DNA of 64,000 bases from the NCBI GenBank assembly GCA_026874595.1, contig CM049315.1:39574164-39638163 (forward strand). The letters run 5' to 3'. Origin of the DNA: Sipunculus nudus. Taxonomy: Eukaryota; Annelida; Sipuncula; Golfingiida; Sipunculidae. Under the pieces are notes generated by a model. The model did no database searches and was not told the origin of the DNA. It saw only the letters and a program-made list of their open reading frames with translations. Numbering within the stretch: position 1 is the first letter of the stretch; each line of letters begins with the position of its first letter. Made by a program: the position numbers and the translations under genes. Below, in pieces: positions 24,871-37,104 of this stretch.

Positions 24871-27535
24871 GTGACCGTCGTCGTTTCCTGGGGTGCGTAC
24901 GAGCTGTTAATCACTAATACCTGTAGGAGACATGTTCATTTTCTGTCAAAAACTGACCAAACATGTACAGCAATATTTATCCAACATGCTAATCGTCTTC
25001 ATTGTTAGATAGTGGACAAATATGAAATGAGTCGTTCCATCTTCGAGAGTTTCAGTGGCTTTCCGTATAAGATCATCTTTCGTATTTTGGGAACCCTCTA
25101 ATGGCAAGATAACCGCTATAGGTGGGCGAATTTCGAAGAAATCTTTGAGGTATTTTCTTGTGACATTTCTCCTTTTCTTTTGCGTGGGAGAAGGGATAAA
25201 TAAATAATTATTCCTGCAGAAAACGTATAATTCTAAATAACGACAATCTACGTCCATTTGCTTTTGGTTGCGGTGATCTCAATTTGTCGTCAGGTCACGA
25301 AACTGGGTCATGAACAAAGATAACCCAAACAAGGGCCAAAGGTCACATTATTAAATTCTCTTCAGCGATCACAACGGCTTGATGAATGATTTTGGTCGAC
25401 ACTGGGTGACCGGGAATGTAATCAAATAGGTCAAAATCATACATTGTTAGGCGCTTGGAAAATATCAGCTGTTCGGGCAAGTAGTTTGATATGTATCTAT
25501 ATGTATACCTATTATTTAAGTTGAAACAATTTAAAAGTTACTGATAATCATACTGGAGGCAATTATAAAGTAAACTGTGCGGCAAAAAGCGGTATAATAA
25601 CATCGGATTTCCTAATGGACATAAAAGTATAAAATTAATAATTAAGTGTCTGCAGTTCATAGTTCCTGATAATGTTTTATGCATGATTGTACCTACTTTT
25701 TGCGATCATTGAATTATAAATTAACAAATAAAAAATAAAAAAATGTAGCCTTAGGTGTATAATAAAAAACAAAAGTTCTTGTTTTATTTCCTCTTTTCAG
25801 ATTATTCAATTAAATTTCTATCAATCATATGGGCAACAATCATATGGGCAACTACTCTCATTAAATATATCATTTTCCGCTTCCAAGTTGTTCCCAATAT
25901 CTGTAGTTGTTGCCGCATACTACCGAAATTAATCCATATTCTGTTGCGTTAAATTCATATATAGTTCTGAGAAAGTATTAAACGAAATGACTTTAGAATA
26001 TTTATAGCAAGAAAAACTCAAAGACAACTTGACTCACACTTTCTTCAACTTAAACCTATACCACTTTAACACATAACAATACATTATTTAATATTGAGCT
26101 TTCCAGTTCTTCAGGCCTGGCAAATAACGATGGTCGTTACTGACGAGGTGCCTGTTGGGTTCCCCAGAGGGATTGGTGCCTGGCAGTCCGTGTGATAGGC
26201 GTTCTCCCTTGGCGCCATGATGAACCCGATGACCCTCTTTTTCTTAAATTCTGTCCTTCTGTCTGAAATCGGTTACTGGGTCACTAGGTCGAAAAAATGA
26301 ACTTAAAACGGTCATCGCATCCAGAAAAGTAACAGATGTAAAACAATAAATATATATTGAATATATTTATATAAAGTAGATTAAATAAAACCGCCTTTTG
26401 TGGTCTTTAAGTAGAACAAATAACTCGGGAGAGCGTGAGTTCATATCCCAGCCGAAGAGCGGGGGGATTTTTCAAGGCAGGATCCCACCAGGAGCGCTCT
26501 GTAGGCTTAATGGGAAGGCTGTGCCCCACAAACAAGTGCATCGTTCGGGGTCACATGAGTTATGACCCATAAAACTGGTGTCAGTTACCTCCACCAAAAA
26601 TATACATATAAATATAGGTTAAGTATAGACTGGAATATAATCATCAATTGGAGAAGGTATTCTTATTGATAAACAATTAGTATTATATCAAAATATAACA
26701 AAGAGTGTATTACAGTGATATACAAAATATTGAGTTCAGTGAGATTTCAAAAAGAGAGAGAGGGAAAGAGAGGGAGAGAGATAAAACAACTATAGAGAAC
26801 TGGACTTAATCTTGATAAATGGTTAGATGTTTCATGCGATGTTCTTAGGAAATAACACAAGTAATATTAAAGATACAGTAAAAAATATACAGCAAATATA
26901 ACTCAGATAGGATATATGTTCTCATATAGAAGTGACCGAGAAGTGATTACTCCTATAACCAAACACAAACAATAACATCAACATATTTTGCACATTCGAG
27001 AAATATTTGGTGACCGGTTTATAATTCAGTCATTCAGTTTAACCTCTCATATTTTGTTTGGTGCGTTCGGTTCTTCGAGTATGTCATCCTTGAATAAAAA
27101 GTATGACACCAAATAGCCATGAGTAAAATTCATCTCTCAAAATCTACAATTTGATAACAGAGAATATAATCAAGGGTAGATTGAATTAGCTGACCTTTAG
27201 AGATAATTTTTTTTATCCAAAGTGAAAATAAACACCATTACATGCGTTTTTATATTGTAATAATTGCTAATTCAATTTTCATTTTGAAAGCTGCTTTAGT
27301 CGCCTGTCTATAGTAAGGTGAGATAATGTCACGACCTTTCGAACAAGTATTGTTAATGTACAGACACCAGAGACTCAAGTCGGGTAAGTGACGTCAGAGA
27401 TACAATATCTCAAAGGATTTCATGAAGAGTAATATAATTAAGGTGAACCATTATAACAGAACGGGTTATGTTACCATAAAATTATTATCGTAGGGAAAAT
27501 ATTTGTCCAGGTAGCTGTGTCAGACATCTAATTAC
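24871..27535. other. Intergenic sequence, nothing firmly recognised
   Basis: A 103-residue minus-strand frame at 24946-25257 has protein-like composition but no domain I know. A GA-rich tract lies at about 26752-26783. Around 26410-26590 there is a 'gagcgtgagttcatatccca' string that weakly resembles a tRNA T arm. Confidence 0.4.
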
Positions 27536-27539
27536 ACTC

Positions 27540-27680
27540 TAAGAAGAAAAGGTTCTTGATGGTTCTTTAAAGAACGCACATGGTTCTGTCCAGAACCACG
27601 GTTCTTTCTGGAATTCTTTTCTCAGTGAATACGGTTCACTTATAATAAGGTTCCAGATAGAACCAATGTTGTGACCGGAA
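27540..27680. repeat. GGTTCT/AGAACC inverted motif cluster
   Basis: At least six occurrences of GGTTCT or AGAACC/GAACCA in both orientations within about 130 bp (for example 'aaaggttcttgatggttctt', 'ctgtccagaaccacggttct'). The pattern could fold into hairpins and resembles a MITE-like repeat. Confidence 0.5.
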
Positions 27681-28104
27681 GCCCAGAAGGTTGGGACGCA
27701 TGCGCACTTTATTTGAACTATAAAGTCTACGGTTCAAAGGCCGGGTATGTGTTTTGGTCTACCGAGGTATGAGAGGAGGAGACAATATTTCTTGAGGTAA
27801 GACCTATGTCTATATGTTTATATATATTTTCATGTGACGATTGTGGAGGTTTCCTTCTAGAGATTAGCTGTCCAGCGGCCTAATATCCCTAATAAGTCTT
27901 TGTTTGCAGAAATATTTACACGTATTAACTTTATATAAACGTTAAATTGCCGGTGCTCATTAAACACGCTATTGCGTGCATGAAATCGTTGCAGTCATGA
28001 GTAATACCAGTTCATGGTAATAATTGTCCTGTAGAATCAGAAATAATTCTAGCAGTGTAAATGGAAATGACAGCTAAACAACAGCTACTGGCAGGTGAGC
28101 AATG

Positions 28105-28640
28105 TGTGCAAGATGGAAGGTCTTGGATAAAAAGTATGGGTTAAATGCTTTCCAAACCTTTTTAAAATGTTGGTCCTGTGACCTTGACTTTCGACCTCAT
28201 GACCCTCAAAACCTTGAGAGTTCATGCTTTATTGGTAGACCATAAATAGGTCAAGTTTGAAATCGGTATGTCAATCCCAACTAAATTTATCATCCGGAAA
28301 TGGATTTGTCGACAGATGGCTACTGTGACCTTGACCTTTACCATTTGACCCCGAGATCGATAGAGATCTTCCCCATTTGGCAGCCGTCCTATATGTGCAA
28401 GATTGAAGGTCTGGGATGAGAAGTTTGCTTAAAATGCATCCACAATCTTTTAAAAAATGTGGGTCCTTGTCCTTTGACCTCATGATCCCAAATCAATAGG
28501 GTTCTTGCTTTAGTGGTGTGCTATATATGTATTAAGTTTGAAATCCATGCCCATCCAAACTAGAGTTATCATCCGGAAACGAATATGTGAACGGGCAGAC
28601 GGACGGCAAGACACGCAGACGGGCAGGGTGATTACTATCG
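28105..28640. repeat. Two diverged tandem units of about 285 bp
   Basis: Both units carry 'gtgcaagat(g/t)gaaggtct', 'gacctcatga(c/t)cc', 'ttgctttagtgg'-type and 'atcatccggaaa' strings. The second ends with a run of 'gggcagacggacggcaagac'. The style is that of common bivalve interspersed repeats. Confidence 0.65.
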
Positions 28641-28828
28641 GGCACCCGCTTATTCAAGCGGGGCCTTAACAAGCCAGACCACTGTACGTCATAACCTCCC
28701 TTGTGTTATTAAAGTATTACTCAATCCATGTTCAAATTCGTCGAGAAATCATTTAGCACACGAGGTTTATCCGGTATGTATGACGAATAGGAGCGTTATT
28801 TTGAATTGGGCTTTTCTTTAGGACCAGT

Positions 28829-30235
28829 TACAAACGTCGTTTTCGCCAAATTAGAGCTCGGTTTTCGCGTAATACAAGATTGTGTTTTGTGCAAAAATGG
28901 CCGATTTAACTGCAAAAGAAACGTTTTGGAAGCTTCATTAGGCCATTAAACACCATTTACAAACGTCGTTTTTGCCGAAATGAGCTCGGTTTTCGCGTAA
29001 TACAAGATTGTGTTTTGTGCAAAAATGGCCGATTTAAACTGCGAAAGAAGCGTTTAGAAACTTCATTGGGTCAATAAGACCAGTCACAAACGTCGTTTTC
29101 GCTGAAATGAGCTCGTTTTTTTGCGTAATACAAGATCGTGTTTTGTGCAAAAATGATCAATTTAAACGGCAAAAGAAGCGTTGTAGAAGCTTCATTAAGT
29201 CATTTAGGACCATTTACAAACGTCGTTTTCGCCGAAATGAGCTCGGTTTTCGCGTAATACAAGATTGTGTTTTGTGCAAAAATGGCCGATTTAAACTGCG
29301 AAAGAAGCGTTTAGAAACTTCATTGGGTCAATAAGACCAGTCACAAACGTCGTTTTTGCCGAAATGAGCTCGGTTTTCACGTAATACAAGATTGTGTTTT
29401 GTGCAAAAATGGCCGATTTAAACTGCGAAAGAAGCGTTTAGAAGCTTATTTGGGTCAATTAGGACCAGTCACAAACGTCGTTTTCGCCGAAATGAGCTCG
29501 TTTTTTGCGTAATACAAGATCGTGTTTTGTGCAAAAATGGCCGATTTAAACTGCGAAAGAAGCGGTTTAGAAGCTTCATTAGGCCATTTAGGACCAGTCA
29601 CAAACGTCGTTTTCGCCGAAATGAGCTCGTTTTTTGCGTAATACAAGATCGTGTTTTGTGCAAAAATGGCCGATTTAAACTGCCAAAGAAGCGGTTTAGA
29701 AGCTTCATTAGGCCATTTAGGACCAGTCACAAATGTCGTTTTCGCCGAAATGAGCTCGGTTTTTGCGCAATACAAGATCGTGTTTTGTGCAAAAATGGCC
29801 GATTTAAACTGCGAAAGAAGCGGTTTAGAAGCTTCATTAGGCCATTTAGGACCAGTCACAAACGTCGTTTTCGCCGAAATGAGCTCGTTTTTTGCGTAAT
29901 ACAAGATCGTGTTTTGTGCAAAAATGGCCGATTTAAACTGCCAAAGAAGCGGTTTAGAAGCTTCATTAGGCCATTTAGGACCAGTCACAAATGTCGTTTT
30001 CGCCGAAATGAGCTCGGTTTTTGCGCAATACAAGATCGTGTTTTATGCAAAAATGATCGATTTAAACTGCGAAAGAAGCGTTGTAGAAGCTTCATTAAGC
30101 CATTTAGGACCATTTACAAACGTCGTCTGCGCCGAAATGAGCTCGGTATTCGCGTAATACATGATCGCGTTTTGTGCAAAAATGGCCGATTTTAACTGCG
30201 AAAGAAGCGTTTTAGAAGGTTCATTAAGCCATTAC
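28829..30235. repeat. Satellite of about 11 units, mostly near 129 bp
   Basis: Units restart at 'acaaacgtcgttttcgccga' near 28829, 28957, 29086, 29219, 29345, 29472, 29601, 29731, 29860, 29989 and 30119. Each holds 'atgagctcg', 'aatacaagat(c/t)gtgttttg', 'gtgcaaaaatggccgattta', 'gcgaaagaagcg' and usually a HindIII site. The central units are highly similar and near 129 bp, a multiple of three. That is why long frames of about 190-220 residues appear on both strands; I read them as satellite artefacts. Confidence 0.95.
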
Positions 30236-31283
30236 ACCTTGGGCCTCTGGGACAAAACGGACTCTCTCAATGTTTAGTCACGCTTAATTAAACATTCCCT
30301 GAAGGTGTTTACTTATTAACCTGGCGTTGCATTGACTAATTACAACTTGATGTATACCGGCTATCAAATCCACAAAGAACATCTTTCTCTGCATGGGCCA
30401 TTTTAAATCTCAATTCTTGTGGTGAATTTTCTGTGTGCGGATGAGAGAGACATACTGTACGAACTATGCTATTTCAATGATTGTTATATTAAGAACACTG
30501 AAAGTCTTGCAGGCAAAAATTTAACATTTGCCTTGGGTATCATAGACTCAGCGATGAGCGATTTCTAAGAGCATTAAACTTATAAGTATTAATATTGAGA
30601 AAACGGCTGAGAATTGTGTGAGGTGTTTACGAACTCTGAATTACAAACGGAAATATATGCTAGGAGCATGGATCTGCTAATGTTTTTAAGCTGTTGTACA
30701 GTTTCACAAGTAATCTTTACAAATAAATAAAAATGTGTTTCCCTTACAAAAAGTGTTTTTTTTATTTTGTCTGGAAAGAGTTATTAGGTTTACAGGACAC
30801 AGTTACGCTATAAATCTGATTTTAAGCTATTGTCTTTGCAATTAATAACTCTCTATAAATAATAATAATGCTTCTTTCAAAACTGCTTCCCCTTCAAGAC
30901 ATTATTTAACATAATATGATATCTTACAATGCTTTCTAAAATAAAACGTAAGTTCTATAAAGAAGCCTACACCAGGGATTCGACCAAGAATCTTTCAAAG
31001 TTCCCCACTCAGTTGCTGGAACCCTTTTTTCTAAGAGTGTATGTTACTGTGCATGTAAATACTGATTTTACTATATCTCTAAAACTGCTCCCAACCATCA
31101 ATCCACATACATTATAAAATATAATCTTTATTTATTTTACATTATCTTACAACTAGCTTGGAAACTAATACGAAACACTCCAAGGGCTCGGTTGGTGGCG
31201 TTCGGTAGTCTTTAAATGCAGAGGAAACCGAAGGACGCGGAGAAAACAACCTGCCTTGGTCGGACGACTACAACCTACTTTCG
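30236..31283. other. Intergenic sequence, nothing recognised
   Basis: AT-rich, no supported gene. Confidence 0.5.
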
Positions 31284-31364
31284 TGGCAACTCCGGGCATC
31301 GAACCCGGATCGCAAGTGTAGAGAGCCGAGCGTCTACTACTCTACTTAACCGTGACAACCCGAC
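31284..31364 (-). mobile_element. tRNA-derived SINE head
   Basis: On the minus strand an A-box-like string ('taagtagagtagtagacg', 31331-31348) is followed by 'ctcggctctctacacttgcg' and a B box GGTTCGATGCC (31295-31305). The continuation 'ggagttgccacgaaagtagg' is the SINE body. Order and spacing match a tRNA promoter, but the cloverleaf is incomplete. Confidence 0.6.
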
Positions 31365-34300
31365 TCAGTAGGCAATCGGACAATTGGACTGATAAGCCTA
31401 CTCGAGTCGTGATACAAGTAGTATCAAGGAATGTATAGCAATGATCTTGCATCAGGTTGCATTCATATTGTGATAAACGGCCAAAAATCTCAATATTTGG
31501 CTTAGAATAATCAACTAACACAATAGTATACATGTAAGCTCACTACCCAAACTGAAACACCGTCTCCTTGGACACGGATCATTTCCTGTATCGCCTGCAA
31601 GCTGCCTGCGTCCTGTAACCTGTGCGAGCCATGCTTCATGAGGTCATAAATTCAACAAACATATCGAGGGGTTTACCTGTGTGCTGGGTTAAAACGGTAC
31701 TTTTCTCACTCATGGTTGGTATGATTAGAAAATACACAAGATACGCCAACGATTGGACTGGTTTATGTTAATTGACAGTGTACCTGTAAGCCATAGAGAG
31801 TTGTCAGAAATGACGAAAATATGTGCATCTTCATAGGGCCTTATGATGCGTTCCTCAGACTTAGATGTAAAGACACTCTGGCGCCAGTAATCTGGTCGTG
31901 ATGTCAGAGGGTCGATATGAGGCTATACTCTACTAAACTTTTATTAATACTAATGGAATATATATCCATTTTATTCAACAGAGCCTGCAAATTAGTGATC
32001 CATGCATTGTGATTATCCAATGTTGTATTAAATTTATGAGTAAAATAAAATGAAGTGTGAGATAAACGTTGTTTTCTGTTTTCGGGATTTCTTACTTTAA
32101 TAGTCCTTTAAATGAATGTATCTTTTCTCTTGATGTCAAGCCCTGGCTTTTCTTTCCAAGTTGGTCTGACTCTCAAAGAGTGATCCCTTTAAACCCATGG
32201 AGACGTTGGGGCGGACGGCAAGATACAGAGAGGCTGACATGTCAAATGTCACAGCAACTAATATTAGCGTTTTCCATGAGAAATTGTTTCTCTCCATTGT
32301 GGAAACAGTTTTATGCAGATAAGCGTTGGACAACATTACTTGTTTGTCATGACATCAATGTAAGGGTCGATAGGTGAAATTTCCTGTATGAACACAATTT
32401 CTTAGGGTCCTGTAGGAAAATATATCCAAGGTTATATACATTTATCCCATTTCACTGATACATTTGACTTTTAGCTGCTTTAAATCATCATTGTGTATAT
32501 GTTATTTTTGCACTTTGATAACGTTTATCTTGTACTTTGCGATATAGAATAATTGTTAGAACTGGGAAACCCCCATCAAATTTCGTATTGCAATATATTG
32601 CAGTAAGTACTGAGATTTACATTATATGTATTATTTGTAATGAACTAAAAGAAAATAAAAGTATTTTCTATAGTTTTTTGTATATCAATTATTAATATTT
32701 GTTATTATTGATAATTCTTTATCTTTCTGATGAGACTTCTAAAAAGACCTTAAATGTCAAAATTTCCTTATGTCTTACATGTTTAAATATCTTGACAATG
32801 AGAGAATTCTGTTGGAGCGTTTAGAAAAAAAATACTGCTAACTTTACAGTTGATCTTAAAACAGGTTCAATAAGATGTGAGGAGAGAATATTAAGGAATG
32901 ATTGATTATTATGGGTATTGTTTTATGGAAATATTAATGTATACCAATAAGTCATCGAGCATACATACACAATTCCTGGGACGGGCCTTTGGTCTATGGT
33001 ATATCAGATCTACTTGAACATTTTCTACTTAACGTCTATAGACACGGTGACGGCTTTCATTTTAAGTCTGATTTAAGTCTGTCATTAATCCAAAATCTTT
33101 TAGATGTCCAAATTTGCTACAGAAACATTTTAGTACCAAAAAAAAAATAGTTTTGGGAATAGTTTATAATATCGAGACAAAAAAAATCCATATTTGAAAT
33201 TTAAATCGCGATAAGCAATATGCGAATCACCGTATCACAATATATCGATATCGATATATATACCCCAAATAATTATAGGTATTTTTTTAATTAATGCAAG
33301 ATAAAATATTTGTATTATAGCATAACGTTAGACTGGTTACATCTATCGTTACAAGTTGTATCATTCATATTTGAATATTTATATATCTCTGAATAATCAT
33401 AAGCGAGTTTTGACAGTGTAGAAATAATTCTTATAATTGTGTTTGTGTTCTGGTAGATATTATTATGTCATGAACAACGGTAAATGGGTTAACAGTTCAC
33501 GATTGATTTTAGAATAGGGGTTCACCCTTTGACTTTGGTGTCAGCTGTGGGTGCAGCGAAATCGTTTGTCAGACACCACTTACTGAGCTCCATGACTGAA
33601 AAGCTTATCTTCGAACTTGATCCGTTGGACTTTCAAAATATATCATGCTTTGTTCACGTGACAGATAAACTGCGTTACAAGAAAGGAATCTCGAAGGAAC
33701 AAATACTAATAAAAACCGTTCTTTGTAAAGAATGAAGCGTGGTGTTGCAATACTCTCTCACAACGTGACAATTTCACCTCTGCCTCATAGTGACGAACGT
33801 ATCTATTTAGAGCATATATTGACCGTCCAGGATTACATACTTTACTACGCATAAAAAACAAAATGGGTCTGGTCTCTTTGCAGTCTGGTCTAAAACGTAA
33901 TCAAACCTTTTGTTGAAGCGTTCATTACCAAAAGAAAGTTTGGCAACTTTGCCGAGCATTTGAATCGTTCCACTGCCTCGTTTATTCTCGGTTTCATTAG
34001 ACAACATCTTTTGCGTTCTCTTGCCGTTCAAAACTTTATTCCTTAAGAAAAAAAAAATAAAACAAATATGTTTTTAATAGGAATGAAAATAGAACATTAC
34101 CTGGCTTGAATTTCAATGCATGTTTACACGTAAAAGAACACAAAACTATCGTTTAGTTTTCATGCGCATGTTTTTAACAATTTCGGCATGGTATAATATG
34201 GTCCGAGCATATTATTTTATTAGTTTTTTTGATGAAATTGACTGTTATTGTCTTGTTGGTAAAGGGAATATCCATGTTTTGCCATCTCCTGGTTATTTAA

Positions 34301-35240
34301 ATTTATATCCAATGAACCATAAATATAGATAAAATACTAGCACTGTTTGAAGCAAAATGATTAAACGTTTTCTGTCTAAACAATCAGGCAGGCAGGCGAA
34401 CTACTTTATTAATATAAAACAAGCACATATTATTTTACTTCAAAGACTCGAGTCTCTTGCCGGAAAAGGGGAGGGCTTTGTGCTGATAAGGAGGTATTTG
34501 TCTGTCTGGCGGAGACTGTCAATAGATCTCGTCACGGGCTCATGTTTAAGGGATAAACAAGCGTGTTTATCCGTCTGGCTCGGCGACTGGTGTGACAGAT
34601 GGAGTCCCCGCCCGGAGCACACTGGGGAGAAGACTGTCGGTATTTATCAGTCGGCGCTGATAAAACCAGTGTATATTTTATAAACCGTCCCAAAGAGTCT
34701 TTTATTCTAAAACAACTTGCAACAGGGCCAGGTTTATATCCGTATTATATGCGTCGTATATACACGTAGCTAATGGATATTAAACCATATTTTCAGGGGT
34801 TATAGCTATAATTTCTATATCATAATAAAAATGTGTGTACATGTATTTAGAGGTAGGTCAATCGTCATTTTTCTTAAGGAGAAATCACTTTGACCATGTG
34901 TACTCCTGTCCGTTAATGATAGACTGAAGATAGTAAAGGAACAATACCATTCACTGCAAAGAGAGGGGGTTAGTTGCCGTTTCAAAGTATATGCGACATC
35001 TCCCAATTTATAATATGTTTTAGATAGAGACATTTTTATATGGCACTTTTAATTTTTTTTATTCGTGAGACGCTTCAATATGTTTGACACACATTGTAAA
35101 CATGTTTCGCTCCTAATCATATCGAACGGGTGGGCTTTTTCGCTGTTTTAACGGACATTTGATGACGGAAACGAGCGGTCAACGGATCAGATGAAAGGAC
35201 AAGCTAGGACAGTGGAAAACTACCAGTGATTGGATATGGA
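31365..35240. other. Intergenic sequence, nothing recognised
   Basis: AT-rich with poly-A runs (such as near 33139) and a 'atatatcgatatcgatatat' self-complementary string near 33240. Short frames at 33529-33735 and 34357-34683 have no recognisable domain. Confidence 0.5.
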
Positions 35241-35244
35241 AAGA

Positions 35245-35375
35245 AGGAATGGTCCGTGGACGAAGTCAAAGCATGGGCTCAGGGGCGTCAATATAGGGGG
35301 ATGGGGGGTATATATACCCCCCCCCCCCACTTTTTGGCAAGGGGGGATGGCCAATGTTATCATCCCCCCACTATT
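35245..35375. repeat. G-tract/C-tract inverted pair
   Basis: 'gggggatggggggtatatat' is followed immediately by a run of 13 or more C, then a second 'ggggggatggcc' / 'catccccccac' pair. It could form a strong hairpin and is prone to assembly error. Confidence 0.7.
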
Positions 35376-35585
35376 CAGAGAATAATATTATAATATTGCA
35401 AATGAAATATATTAATAAATAGAATTAAAAACTTTGAATCCATTCGCTAAAAATGTTATATCCAAACTTTGCTTACAATTAACAAAATAACTTATTTTCT
35501 ATTATAATATTATAATTATTTGAAATATAATTAAGTGTTTATATATAAATAAGTATAAATATATAAATATGTATATATTAATCGT

Positions 35586-35586
<1 letters not shown>

Positions 35587-35624
<38 letters not shown>
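35587..35624. repeat. TA microsatellite
   Basis: Uninterrupted TA run about 70 bp left of the AATAAGTGCC repeat array. Confidence 0.95.
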
Positions 35625-35627
<3 letters not shown>

Positions 35628-35691
35628 GAATATGTCACTCAGAGACGCTGAAAAAGTAATATATTATATGTGTCTGTAAGTAGTGCTATAT

Positions 35692-35912
35692 ATATTAAGT
35701 GCCAAAAAGTCATTAATAAGTGCCAAAACCATTAATAAGTGCCATTTTTGGTCATTAATAAGTGCCAAAAAGTCATTGATAAGTGCCAAAACCATTAATA
35801 AGTGCCATCCTTAGTAGAGTCATGAATAAGTGCCAAAAAGTCATTAATAAGTGCCAAAACCATTAATAAGTGCCATCCTGACTAGAGTCATGAATAAGTG
35901 CCAAAAAGTGAT
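35692..35912. repeat. AATAAGTGCC minisatellite at the element's left edge
   Basis: About twelve copies of a 19-24 nt unit centred on 'cattaataagtgccaaaa'. They are arranged as a higher-order pattern of units ending 'aaaaagt', 'aaaac' and 'catcc...tagagt'. It ends immediately before the G-rich strip and first gene of the virus-like element. Some Polintons have tandem repeats near their termini, so this may be terminal or subterminal. No inverted copy is visible at the right end of the window. Confidence 0.85.
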
Positions 35913-35924
35913 TAATTAATTGGG

Positions 35925-36030
35925 AGGAATGCGGACTGGGTGGGAGGGGTGGGGGAGGGGCCCCCCTGGCGGTTGACCGGGTGGTGTTTAACTTTAGTGG
36001 AGTTGGCGGGAGGGTTGGGTTCCTTTCAAA
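35925..36030 (+). other. G-rich strip with quadruplex potential
   Basis: The plus strand carries many G runs ('gggtgggaggggtgggggag', 'gggcccccctggcgg', later 'gttggcgggagggttggg'). The strong G/C strand skew contrasts with the AT-rich flanks. Confidence 0.6.
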
Positions 36031-36134
36031 CATACACGCACCTATACATATCCCACACGTCATAAAAGAAAGAAAAAAAAGGCATGGTATAATCCAAATA
36101 CAAAACTTTAATTCAATACAAACATATGAAACGC

Positions 36135-36590
36135 TTAATGTTTATAGGTTTGCAGCTTAACTAAAAGTTCCTTGATAAGACTGATGTTTGTTTCAATCTT
36201 ATTGAAATAAAGTTCAAGTTTGCTGATGATTTTCTTTTCTTCTTTCTTTCTGGCATCTTCATCATCATCAGGAACAACTTGCTGGCGTTTGATCCGTTTT
36301 GATGGTTGTTTCTTCTCGGGAACAGGACGTTTACGTTTTTTCTTTTTTTCTGGGGGTGTTGGTGGGGTGGACCCCGTTTGCTCTGTGGTGGGTGGCGGCC
36401 CCAGGCTAGCGAGGAATTCGTTGATGTTGTTTGCCATTTCTACCACATCTGGTGCGGGTTCTTGTTCTGCGGCCCCCATTCCGTGATCGGGACGGGGTAA
36501 CTCCCCTTCTTCCAGTTGTGTTTGTGGAAACGGGATGGTGGCAGGCACAGTTCCGGGCGGCAGCATTATTTCCATCAAATTTGTGGACAT
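36135..36590 (-). CDS. Unknown small acidic/basic protein with NLS and coiled-coil tail
   Basis: Leftmost gene of the element, 151 residues from the ATG at 36590. The frame is open to an earlier ATG at 36635, but a TATA-like box at 36641-36648 is only about 5 nt before that codon, so transcripts should start inside it. The N-terminal half is Pro/Glu-rich. A lysine/arginine cluster (KKKKRKRPVPEKK) followed by KRIKR looks like a bipartite nuclear signal. The last 45 residues (KKEEKKIISKLELYFNKIE and onward) form an amphipathic helix suited to a coiled coil. An ETS-like ACCGGAAGT (36658-36666) lies upstream, as in the putative early genes. No family recognised. Confidence 0.65.
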   Translation of the reverse strand: MSTNLMEIMLPPGTVPATIPFPQTQLEEGELPRPDHGMGAAEQEPAPDVVEMANNINEFLASLGPPPTTEQTGSTPPTPPEKKKKRKRPVPEKKQPSKRIKRQQVVPDDDEDARKKEEKKIISKLELYFNKIETNISLIKELLVKLQTYKH

Positions 36591-36640
36591 CCAATTCTCC
36601 GGTCGGGGAAGAAGTGAAAAATACACAGTTCGCATTCTGC

Positions 36641-36648
36641 TTTTATAC
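36641..36648 (-). promoter_or_regulatory. TATA-like box of the 36590 gene
   Basis: GTATAAAA on the minus strand, about 50 nt before the chosen ATG. An ACCGGAAGT motif lies 10 nt further upstream. Confidence 0.6.
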
Positions 36649-37104
36649 CACTTTTTTACCGGAAGTGATAGTTCCCTTGGTAACAGTAAGATCAGGGCCC
36701 AATGTACGTGCTGCCAGGTGTTTAATTATCTCCACAGTTTTATTTTCGTTGATGTGACCTTGGTAAGTGTAAACGTTAGCCAGACGTAAATGATTGCGAA
36801 TCACGTGCCCGATCAGATATTTCTTGAACGGTGTTTTCTCGAGCGTAATATAGTCTGTGACCACCCCGCAAAAATTATCTTCACTTTTCCGAGAACACAA
36901 GTGATATTCCGTAGGGCAGAATTTTTTTACAGTCCAACTTGGAAAATGAAAGATATGGCGGTGAATGTGTTTTCCTTGTTGTTTATCTTGTTCGTTAGCG
37001 GCGTCTTTCACTTGGCCCATGTAGGCGTGCATCATGTAGACCCGGCATTTTTTAGCACAGCAATGTTTATCCAGGAGGCGGTACCGGCTTTCGTATTTTT
37101 TCAT
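36643..37104 (-). CDS. Unknown Cys/His-rich protein
   Basis: 153 residues from the ATG at 37104. That ATG overlaps the stop codon of the preceding gene by four bases (ATGA), and the longer frame to 37143 begins at a non-ATG codon. Cysteines and histidines are frequent (CCAKKC near the start, then HIHRHIFHF, CPTEYHLC, FC), which suggests a metal-binding fold. I cannot name it. It has no clear TATA box of its own and probably shares a transcript with the 37652 gene, needing reinitiation or leaky scanning. Its position next to the ACCGGAA-bearing promoter at 37700-37810 suggests early expression. Confidence 0.65.
   Translation of the reverse strand: MKKYESRYRLLDKHCCAKKCRVYMMHAYMGQVKDAANEQDKQQGKHIHRHIFHFPSWTVKKFCPTEYHLCSRKSEDNFCGVVTDYITLEKTPFKKYLIGHVIRNHLRLANVYTYQGHINENKTVEIIKHLAARTLGPDLTVTKGTITSGKKVV

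Noticed and set aside
24946-25257. 103-residue minus-strand frame with protein-like composition
   Set aside because: No domain, no neighbouring exons or splice context that I can support; too short to call on composition alone.
29455-30195. Long overlapping frames (about 190-220 residues) on both strands
   Set aside because: They are translations of the 129-bp satellite; the peptide repeats with the unit and has no independent protein character.
31284-31364. A functional tRNA gene
   Set aside because: A and B boxes are present but the acceptor and anticodon stems do not close, so a SINE head is the better reading; the same holds for 16505-16570 and 9711-10026.
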